64,000 nucleotides of DNA from Cucumis sativus (Eukaryota > Streptophyta > Magnoliopsida > Cucurbitales > Cucurbitaceae). The position numbers and the translations under genes are program-made. Positions 25,002 to 34,033 of this stretch are shown here, one piece after another (position 1 is the stretch's first letter; every line of letters begins with the position of its first letter). The notes below the pieces were generated by a model that worked only from the letters and a program-made list of their open reading frames with translations, searched no databases and was not told the DNA's origin. The DNA lies in contig NC_026656.2 in NCBI RefSeq assembly GCF_000004075.3, positions 13,206,001-13,270,000 of the forward strand. The letters are read 5' to 3'.

Positions 25002-25400
25002 ATAGAACAAAACAGCCTAAATGAACAATTATAGAGACACTAGACAGAAGCACAAGTTTGGGTGTAAGGTTGGATGGTGAAGAAATGTTATCTAAAGCAC
25101 CTTTTCTTTTTAACTGTTTTGAAAAACTGCATGAGAGAGCAACAAGTGCAAATATCATCATGTTTGATGTGGTTTCAAAACAAAATTTTAAAGCAATCAT
25201 AGAAAGGCAAAACACTTCTAACCAATTTCATTTCTTATTGAGTGTGATGAATTACTTTGTCAAAAACATGAACTATAAGAATGGAGATGAAATTTTGTTG
25301 TATTGGGAACCTTAGATCAACGGTCTATGTTTTAGGATTATGAAGTGTTCAACTCTTAAAACTTATCCACAAATGTCTTCTGGTCAATATCGTTTGTAGA
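25002..25400 (+). pseudogene. Broken third copy of the B3-like gene
   Basis: Collinear with the intact copies (GVRLDGEEMLSKAPFLFNCFE..., ITMFDVVS replaced by IIMFDVVSKQNFKA, then VKNMNYKNGDEILLYWEP). The start ATG reads ATA, one base is lost in the first dozen codons, the Trp codon of KPW is TGA, and the Gln after YWEP is TAG. A few extra residues lie before NYFVKN. It is much more diverged from both intact copies than they are from each other, so it is the older duplicate. An 85-codon internal ORF (25058-25315) survives but starts inside the domain. Confidence 0.85.
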
Positions 25401-26214
25401 ACAAAATTAACAAATTAAACAATAATAATAATTAAACTTTATATGTGTGTAAGTGTATTACAAATATGTACGTTTGTTATGCACTTTAAATTACTTCAAA
25501 TTTGAAAATATACTATCTCTTTTTTTCATGAAAATTATTATTAAAAAGTAAGTGAAACCAAAAATTGCATTGTTTAACCTTTTAAGTTTAAATTTAGTTT
25601 ATAATACATAAAATTGGGCATTTGAAAAATAAAGCAATAAGAATATAGTAAATTTACATTTTTATGAATTTTATTTAATTTTAATGATAAAAGGATCAAA
25701 ACGAAATTAATTTTTTTATTGCAAAATATCATATGAAATGAAACATGAAGAAATTCCTCAAAATTAGTATCCAAAATATTTTCCCAATCAACTTTTGCCA
25801 TGTAGTTTATTGTTATTGAGTTCTCTTATTGTTCTTAATATTATTTGAAAACCTTAAAATCAATGTATATTCGAAATAGTTTATTTTAGAAAAATGTTTG
25901 ATTTCTAAGGATCTTGTTTTTCATAATGAACAAAATGAGAGGCATTCATAAAATAAATTGAAGAAAAATTTAAAAACTTCTATTATTTATACAATTGATA
26001 TTTAACTAATCTTCAATCATAATCAAAAGTTGCATTTCAAAGTCCATTAATTTAAAATTTTCATTCGTTTTAGTAGCATTAGCAAGTCCAAATCAAAGAA
26101 TTCGTCTAAACATAATAACTCTAATTGTTATATGTAGCCTAACGTTACATCAAGTTTACTAAAACTTTGATGTGTTTTAGTATTGAAATTAAAATTTATA
26201 ATTTTTGTTCACAT

Positions 26215-26428
26215 TTATAAAAGTTGATTAACGAAGGGGAAAAAATAAAGTTAGAGTTTGGAGTCGTCTTATCTTCTCTCTTTCTCGTACAACTAACTCT
26301 CCACTACATTGCTACTGAGTTCCTGCTCCCATCGACAACTAACATTTTCATTTGCATTTCCTACTTTTTCAATCAAATTACTTGAAACTGGTGAATCGAG
26401 ATCCACCATGGAGTTCCAAACTTTCAAG
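26215..26428 (+). pseudogene. Duplicated 5' leader of CYP21-1 without its coding region
   Basis: Matches 29290-29498 (promoter-proximal/5' UTR of the cyclophilin gene) along its length. Both contain GAGTTTGGAGTCG, TCTCTCTTTCTC, CTCTCCAC, the 20-mer CATTTTCATTTGCATTTCCT and an upstream ATG in a CCATGGA context. Homology stops abruptly near 26430, just after the upstream ATG, where the next duplication unit begins. It marks the right boundary of unit A and shows the breakpoint lay in the cyclophilin leader. Confidence 0.8.
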
Positions 26429-26444
26429 TTTGGGGTACGATTTT

Positions 26445-27420
26445 TTACACTAAAAGTTTAAGAGTTTGATTATTAGAATTGAAAGTTTAGAGGTGAAATT
26501 GTTACCACCACCATACTTCAAGGTGGTTTTTACAATTTGTAAATAATAATAAATAGATGCATCCAAAGTTAGTGTAAGGGGTTTTTTTAAAAGTAGAACA
26601 AAATGCAAAAATATTTACACGGTAAAGAATAATTTTAAAAATGAAAAAAGCTCAAAAACCTACAACGTGAAATAAAAAAATGTTCCTCAATTAATCAACC
26701 ACACATACGCGTGAAAGCGAAAAGCTTTGAACACGATCATTCAAATATTGGTACATGATCATTTAGATCTCTGTAAAACAATCTTGTATCAAACTTAAAC
26801 AATCTTGTACCAAGATCATTTAGATATTAGTACATAATCATTTAAATCTTAGTAAGCGGTTGTTTAGATCTATCAATCAATAAGTCTCTGATAGATAATT
26901 ACCTATCTTTGTCTATCTAAAATATTTAGACAAAGACAGATAGTGATAGTGGTCTATCTCTATCTATTTGAGATAGATGATTTATTGTTTAGATTTTGGT
27001 ATACTATTGTGTGAAAAAAGAAAAAAAAATACACAATACCTAATAATGAAAAAAGAATAAGAAGATTATGCCAAAAATGAGAAATAAAAAATAAGGAAAA
27101 AAATATAGAAAAGAAGATGAAGAAATCGTAAACAATAAAACGTGAGAATATGAAGAAGTAATAATATAAAGAAGATGAACAAACATTCAACTTGAAATTC
27201 AAAACCAACTATGGATGAATACGAAATTTATGAATGATTTTATTTTTTTTATCGAAATATTTGTTTAGGATAAACAATGAAGAAGAGGCACATGAAGGGT
27301 TATGGTCCAATAACCACTTGGTCCTTTAAAGGCCCAACAACTTGCACAACCAATTACTCTTGGGCTTCGATCCAAATCTCACCCACATATCAATTTGAAA
27401 ATTATTGTCACATAAACCTA
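26445..27420. repeat. Segmental duplication, 5' part, copy B
   Basis: Partner of 22215-23110, with the same anchors in the same order and orientation and many small indels. It begins a few bases after the truncated cyclophilin leader, which is what a head-to-tail tandem duplication predicts. Confidence 0.8.
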
Positions 27421-28013
27421 ATTTATATATAAAAACAAAACAAAAACTTAGATGTTATTAGTTAATTTAAGTTTTAAATGTTACTTTAGTTTTCGTTTGG
27501 TTTGTTGGTTCTAAAATTAGTTTTCACTAATCTTCATGTTTATTAGTTAATTTGCCTTAATTATTTGTTAATTAATTTAAAGGAATTAAATGAAGTATAC
27601 TTAAATAGTCACATAATTTTTATTAGATACAATTGAATTTAATGGAAAGATTTCATCATGATTATGTTTAACACGTTAATCAAAATTTAATACCTAAAGG
27701 TAAAAGTGTAAAATATAAAATAGGAGGGATGAAACTAAAATTAATCTCCAATTCAAACATAAAAATGTAAAATTTTTCAAATCAAAGTATAAACCAACAT
27801 TAATATTTTTTTTTTTTTTTGAGATCTTATGAGAATTTTATTTAAGTAAATATTTATGTAAACTAATATGGCATGTGATTTGATATATCAAAATATTTAT
27901 GTAAAAATCACGCGTATAAGTGTATAAAATATCTCCTTAATTATTTCTCTTTATTATTCTTATTTAGCGAAATATTAAAATGTGTATATATATAGAGAAT
28001 AGAGTTAGCATAG

Positions 28014-28023
28014 TTGCATGCAA
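28014..28023. promoter_or_regulatory. RY-type palindrome TTGCATGCAA, promoter of B3-like copy 2
   Basis: Identical palindrome and following 'tttgtatacat', 25 bp before the start codon, preceded by a TATATATA stretch at about 27986. Same arrangement as copy 1. Confidence 0.5.
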
Positions 28024-28048
28024 TTTGTATACATAGCAAAAGAAAAAA

Positions 28049-28444
28049 ATGGAGCAGCCAAAGAAGCCATGGTCGATTACAGAGACATTAGATGGAAGCA
28101 AAGAATTGGGTCTAAAGTTGGATGCTGCAGAGATGTTATTTGAATCATCGTTTCTTCTTAACTATTTTCCAGAACAGACTGGAAAAGCAAAAATCACCAT
28201 GTTTGACGTGGTTTCAGAGAAAAGTTTTAAAGCAACCATGGAAAGAAAAAGCGCTTCTAACCAATTTCTTATTACGTGGAAAAAAGACTTCGTAAAAAAC
28301 ATAAACTACAAGAATGGAGATGAAATTTTGTTGTATTGGGAACCTCAGATCAAAAGTCTATGTTTTGAGATTGTAAAGTGTTCCGCTCTTAGAACTTATC
28401 CACAAATGTCCGGTCAATACCGTTCCTATAATTATAGTTCCTAA
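28049..28444 (+). CDS. Small B3-domain-like protein (DUF313 type), copy 2
   Basis: Single exon, 131 residues (MEQPKKPW...). By hand count it has about 18 nucleotide differences in 396 from copy 1; six change the protein and the rest are silent. That silent excess suggests selection kept the protein. It has the same domain landmarks: ITMFDVVSEKSFKATMERK, WKKDFVKNINYKNGDEIL, YWEPQIKSLCFEIVKC. It sits 1.1 kb upstream of and in the same orientation as CYP21-1. Upstream and downstream flanks are homologous to those of copy 1, confirming origin by tandem duplication. Expression cannot be judged from the sequence. Confidence 0.65.
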   Translation: MEQPKKPWSITETLDGSKELGLKLDAAEMLFESSFLLNYFPEQTGKAKITMFDVVSEKSFKATMERKSASNQFLITWKKDFVKNINYKNGDEILLYWEPQIKSLCFEIVKCSALRTYPQMSGQYRSYNYSS

Positions 28445-28449
28445 AATAA

Positions 28450-29290
28450 ATTTAGCACATTCAAATAATAATAATAATTAAACTTTATATCTGTAAGTGT
28501 GTTATAAAGGTTGTTATATTGCTCGTAAAATCTTGATGTTCAAAAACTATTTTGGTACAATTTGTTCAATTTTAGGATTTTAGGTCACAAATTTTGTAAA
28601 ATTGTTATCTTTTAGCACTTTAATTTATTTAAAATTTGAAAAACTAGAACTTTTCATGAAAATTATTATTTATTTTCAATCAATTTCAACAGTAAAAAAA
28701 ATATTTATCTAAATTTAAGGTTTATTGAAATTAGAAAGATTAAATTTGAAGAAAGGGAATTGATAGGATTTTAACCTAAAAAAATGAATTTGGAACAAAA
28801 AAAACTTAGTTAAACTAATAAAATGAACCTTTTAAGTTTTAATTTAATTTAGAATATATAAAATTGGCCATTTGAAAAATAAAGCAATGAGAATATAGCA
28901 AATTTACCATTTTTATGAAATTTAAATAATTACAATGAACCAAACAAAATGAAAAACTTTATAAGATTTATACTATAGATATTCATGTGAAAAGTTATAT
29001 TTGAAAGTCCATTTATTTAAAAATTTCATTCCTTTACTCCTATATGAATAAGTTAGACCCAAATTTATATTTAACATTGTATATTTTAGGAGAAGATGGA
29101 GTCCAAAAACTAGTAGGAAGCTAAGCCAAAAGATCATAGTGAACTAAGGTCTAAATTGGAGATGATATAATGAAAATTTGTATATAATGAATCTTACAAA
29201 TGAAAGAACTGATATTGGAGATGATGATGTGAAATGAAAATTTACACAAAAAGTAAAAGTACCAAACTTATAAATTATTCACATTTATTA
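28450..29290. other. AT-rich spacer between B3-like copy 2 and CYP21-1
   Basis: Homologous in parts to 25430-26210 in unit A: 'aataataataattaaactttatat', 'taaaattggccatttgaaaaataaagcaat' and 'aaagtccatttatttaaa' each recur there. No coding potential; it holds the proximal promoter of CYP21-1. Confidence 0.6.
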
Positions 29291-29478
29291 AATTTGATTA
29301 ACAAAGTGAAAGAAAAATAAAGCTGAGTTTGGAGTCGACTCATCGTCTCTCTTTCTCCTACTACTCACTCTCCACCGCATTGCTACCCAGTTCCCGTTCC
29401 CGCCGGTGACTCACATTTTCATTTGCATTTCCTACTTTTTCAATCAATTTACTTGAAACCGCTGAATCCAGATCCGCC

Positions 29479-29496
29479 ATGGACTTCCGGCTATGA
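29479..29496 (+). promoter_or_regulatory. Upstream ORF of 5 codons plus stop in the CYP21-1 leader
   Basis: ATGGACTTCCGGCTATGA in a strong start context (CCGCCATGG), 53 bp before the main start and in another frame. The ATG and its context are conserved in the duplicated leader at about 26408. It could reduce cyclophilin translation if the transcript includes it. Confidence 0.45.
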
Positions 29497-29548
29497 GAAA
29501 ATTTGTGAGCTTGAAGAAGGAAGACACAGTTTGAGAGCCACGTTAACG

Positions 29549-32456
29549 ATGCCTCGAGGATTCTCTTTGTTGTATCAACCACGATGCCTCCTTCTCTTCA
29601 TCGTCTTTCTCATTTTCCTCGTTTTCGTGCTCTTCACTCACAATCAAGTACGTTTTCTTCCCTTTTGAGGATTCGTATTCCTGATTCTGTTTCGGATCTG
29701 ATTGCCAATAATTTTACTGTAAATGGTAGCTTTACTTGTACTTTTATTCGTGTCCATTGTGTAATTATATGCCATTTTTTTGTTTCTTGGAGTTCGTTGT
29801 GAGGTGGATTCGTTTCGACTCAATGTAATTCTTGTATGGGGGGTTCGCTGTGTCTTAGTTCCCGATTATTTCTTTATTGGCTTTATCGGTGAACGTGTGA
29901 ATTAGGCTTCCATTGAGCTGCTCATTGACCCAATCTCTGGTTTTCTCTTCTGTACGATCCGTGTCAATTTTGTTGCCAATCCACTTGGTTAAACCAAAAC
30001 TTGTACGTGAGCTTCTGGCTTTTTCAACTTAGTTGGATCATAAGTTCATACATTGAACTTCAGAACATGGTATTGGAGGTTGTGTTGTGGCGATTATCCT
30101 GCTGTTTAGGCATTTACTCAAGGCCCTGTAGACATGATTTTCATTGATTTGCAGCTATGTTGTTATCTTGCGTTCAGTGGTTCGGGTCTTTCATTCTGAT
30201 GAGGACTGAGTTCGGGTTTTGTTAGTGTTGGGAAGGGATCTTTTTTTGGAGGGTTTTATTTAAGTCTTTTGTTCTTTTTTTGATAAGTAATAAAATAACA
30301 CAAAGTTCGTTCATCTTGGTACGGTTTCCATTTTGCATTTCTTGGACTTATGGCTTAGAAGAGTTATTGGGATAAAGAAGTTCATTTAGTATTTTGTTTC
30401 TGGTAATCCAATTCCCTTGGAATACACTGTTTTGGTTATGGTATGCATGATTGTTAAAAACCGATGATAGGTGTTTCATGTTTCCCTATGATGGTTTGGT
30501 TGGACATGCTAGTTTAGGGAAATAGCTTTTTTGGAAATTGGGATGCATAAAATTGGAATTTGCGAGGCTTCTTTGTTATTTTGATCCTGTGGAATATGAT
30601 CATCTCTTTACTTCAAACAAAAAATATACTTAGCCTTACGCTGTAATTAATTTATTTATCTACATATTTTCTGTCATGTAAATTCTAGAGGGAAGAGAAA
30701 CAAGAAGAAGAGCTGGAAATTACTCACAGGGTTTTCTTGGATGTTGATATTGAAGAACAGAGATTAGGTAAACTCCCTTTGCCTACACTTTACTTTTTTC
30801 CTACGTATAGAATTATTGTCAAATGGTAAGGCAGGGTACCGCTGTCGTCTCTTGTGAGTATAACTGGATTTGAACTTGAGCCATGGAAGCTCACATTATA
30901 TGAAGTTTTTGTTTGTAAAAGGAAACACTCAAGCTTTATTGCTTGGATTTTTAAATTCCTCAACCATTTGATCTTTTGCCCTCCTTCAATTCTTGTTTGA
31001 CATTTCTAAATCCTTTCTTTCTTCTCTCTTTGTAGGTAGAATCGTGATTGGATTATATGGGCAGGTTGTACCCAAAACTGTAGGTATGTGCTTCCATCAC
31101 TGTATAATTGATTTAAACCGAATGGAGCCTTATGCTTGCTCTATTATCTCTCAGTTTATTGTTGAACCAAACGCATGTTCATGAACGTGCATACACTTTG
31201 AACAATGTACTAGTACCCACTATGTTAGATTTTCAATGCCTTCAATCAAACTGATTTTTTCAGTGGAATCAAGATCTTGCCTTGACTTCCACCTTATGTG
31301 GAAAAGGGTAAATTGAACTCAAAGTTCTACTTCTCAGTTTTTAAGTTGCATGGCCAAGGTAGAAAAGGTTTCAAGTTCAACAAGCAGTAAGTTCTTCACC
31401 ATGCTCCTTGAGGATGTATTCAGTTACCTTGAAACTGAAGAGTAGTCTTGGAAGTGTGACTAGAACTTATGGATGCTTTGCCTTATTTCCACTTGTCTTT
31501 TGCCAATATTCTTGGTGGGTGATTGTTTATTGATTGTATTCTGCAATGGAATTCTCAAGTCTCCAGTTTGAACTTGCAATATGCCTAATTCTAACTTGTG
31601 TTCTTCTCTGCAGAAAATTTCAGGGCTCTGTGCACAGGTATGATCAATCTTGTATTCCTTACCTTCTACCTAATTTAGTTTTCTCATTTTCTGACTTGCT
31701 CTAAAATTCTAAATACAGGGGAGAATGGTAAAACTACAAGTGGAAAAGCACTCCATTATAAAGGAACACTGTTCCACCGTATCGTATCTGGTTTCGTGAT
31801 TCAAGGTGGTGATATTTTATATGGTGATGGAAAAGGATATGAATCAATTTATGGTGGTACATTTGCTGATGAGAACTTCAGAATAAAACATTCACATGCA
31901 GGTCTTGAGCCCCAGGCTTTCAAATGGCCTGTTAACTTCATTCTTAGTTTGTTGACTCAATAGTTTCACATCTTCATTATTAATGGATATCTTGTTACAC
32001 AGGTGTTGTCTCCATGGTAAACTCAGGACCTGATTCAAATGGCTCACAATTTTTCATTACCACTATTAAGTCCAGCTGGTACTATTTTCTATCCAAATAT
32101 TATTTGATGATTTTCAACTGTTGGAAATGAGAGTATTGAATATAACTTTTTTTATTTTTTATTTTTGAAGAGTTCCTATGTATTAGAAAACGAAAGTTGA
32201 ATTTGAACTAATAATATGGTTTGAGATCCAGATGCTTGGTCAATGGTAAAGTGTCCTAGATGATGCAAGCTGTCGTATATGTACACTTTTCAGGTTAGAT
32301 GGAGAGCACGTCGTCTTTGGCAAGGTTATCCAAGGAATGGACTACGTATATGCAATTGAAGGCGGAGCAGGAACCTATAGCGGGAAACCTAGAAAGAAGG
32401 TTACCATTGCTGACAGTGGAGAGATACCCAAGAGCAAGTGGGATGAGGAAGCATGA
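29549..32456 (+). CDS. CYP21-1: Peptidyl-prolyl cis-trans isomerase CYP21-1 (secretory-pathway cyclophilin)
   Basis: Catalyses Xaa-Pro cis-trans isomerisation. Seven exons by splice sites and frame: 29549-29647, 30689-30767, 31036-31083, 31614-31637, 31719-31901, 32003-32078, 32294-32456; 672 nt, 223 residues. Residues about 10-30 are a hydrophobic signal-anchor ([17 protein letters not shown]), then a charged linker ([10 protein letters not shown]) and the cyclophilin domain from RVFLDVDI to the C terminus. Active-site features are present: [14 protein letters not shown] (catalytic Arg in FHR), [15 protein letters not shown], and a Leu in [13 protein letters not shown] where many cyclophilins have the Trp. 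The end, [12 protein letters not shown], is close to Arabidopsis CYP21-1 (At4g34960, from memory) and carries no KDEL-type retention signal. The start is the first in-frame ATG. The 5' leader is duplicated upstream at 26215. Polyadenylation probably lies near 32570. Confidence 0.95.
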
Positions 32457-33102
32457 ACGTGGTTGCTATTAACAACAGAAAATTTTCGTTTATTAATTCT
32501 TTTTTCCTTTTATGGTTTTCAAGTTTCTTTTGATACGCCCCTAATGTCTACTTGTATGTATAAACAATATTATAGAAGTCATGTTGAACCCAAGGTACAA
32601 GAGATTTAGACTCTCTTAGATGTATGTAGCATTCATCAATCCAAGTTTTATCAAGCTTAAGGTTTTGTAGTCCACTGATGTTGTAGTTTGATTTTTCTCT
32701 GCAGCAATATTGCTTAAATGATTAATCTACAAGACAAAAGTACCATCTAAACCTAGAGAACTTACCCTGAAATTATTCCCTTTCTTTTGTTGTTTGAGGT
32801 ATACGTATATCTATTTTCTGGATGATTTGGAATATTGTTGAAGGTATAAATATTTGTTGAGTGCAGTTCAAGCGCTCATTTGCAAGCGCTATCATAAAAG
32901 TTTAAATATTATACTCGGAGCTGAAAGAAGAAGAAATTGGAACTTCGAGACTTTTTCTTTTGTACAACAGACAATGAAACTTCAGAAATGCTGGAACTAA
33001 AATATTTATTCTGTAGAACAACACAAACTACAAACACTGTTCACTTAGTTCAAGCTTACAACAAACTCCTTGGAAGTACTCTAACTTCCTGAAATATGGA
33101 GT
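32457..33102. other. Convergent 3' spacer between CYP21-1 and the rhodanese gene
   Basis: CYP21-1 (plus) and the rhodanese gene (minus) end tail-to-tail, with about 650 bp between stop codons. The spacer contains both 3' UTRs; AATATT/AATAAA-like words near 32565 and 33000 are candidate poly(A) signals. No other gene is seen. Confidence 0.6.
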
Positions 33103-34033
33103 TTATGATAAACTACCTCGGAACTTGCAAGCTATTTTGAGTTCTTCAGGTGGTTTCTCACCAGCAAATCCACTGTCAACCCAAGCAGAGTAGCCTCCTC
33201 CCATGTTATTCACATGCTCGAAGCCCTGAAATTTCTCACTAAATCTCATTATTACTTATCCTTTTCTTTTGCAGGTCTAGTCAACCTTGCAAATTAGTTC
33301 TAGCATCTCAAATCTTACCGCGTTAAGAAGATCGACGCAAGCACGAAGGCCTCTACCACCTCTGTTGCAATTCTGCACAAATAGGTAAATATTTTGCAAT
33401 TTGTTTCAATATTACTTTTAAATCTGCATTGGGATATAAAAGTAGCAACACCGAGGAATAGTTTTTCTTCTTACCACCACTATATGATCTTCCTTCTTTA
33501 ATATGGATGTAACTTGTGCTAGAAAGTCGGGATTCTTTACTTGACCTGTTTATTAGCAAACTGTCAGATTCTATAGGATCAAACATACGAGAGTTGATCT
33601 AAGAAAATGCATCTAGGTCAATGCTTAGCAGTGAAAACATCCTAAAACTGTAGAGTTTAGTTACTTTTAGAACAAAATCATACAGGGACAGCTGGTTATT
33701 ACCTTCTGGGGTGAAGAACACGTAGGGAACATTTAGTGCATTCTCAACATGGCCTTTGTTATACTCTTCAACTGTCCTGCAACCAAAACCATCTCTTCAG
33801 TTATTTAGCTTCATTACCTTTGATTATATATATTTATATATAAGCCGACCTAACATCCAAACAGAGGCGACCCTTTTCTAAGAGATCTTTGGCAACTTGA
33901 ACATCGACTGTCCTGCAGATTGGGAGTGAATAAATGAGTTAATTTCAAACTCTTTTTTTGCATAGTAAATGTGAGGTTACATTCCTACGAGTTAAGGAAA
34001 TGGCAACATGGTTGATAAGATTAACCTCTCCAT
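33103..34033 (-). CDS. Single-domain rhodanese-like sulfurtransferase (STR16/17/18 type)
   Basis: Six exons on the minus strand with consistent phases: 34033-34026, 33912-33850, 33776-33703, 33545-33475, 33372-33319, 33225-33103; 393 nt, 130 residues. It begins MERTVDVQVAKDLLEKG, then CLDVRTVEEYNKGHVENALNVPY (the CH2A-like rhodanese N-half), FLAQVTSILKKEDHIVV, then the active loop NCNRGGRG with the catalytic Cys, and the C-terminal LLNAGFEHVNNMGGGYSAW. The family moves sulfur from thiosulfate or persulfides to thiophilic acceptors. The loop CNRGGRG differs from the commoner CQSGKRS, with Arg in place of Ser at loop position 3. The first ATG in frame was taken; an earlier out-of-frame ATG (near 34089, ATGGATCCAATCTAA) could act as a 4-codon upstream ORF. 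The compact length suggests a cytosolic or nuclear protein with no transit peptide. Confidence 0.88.
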
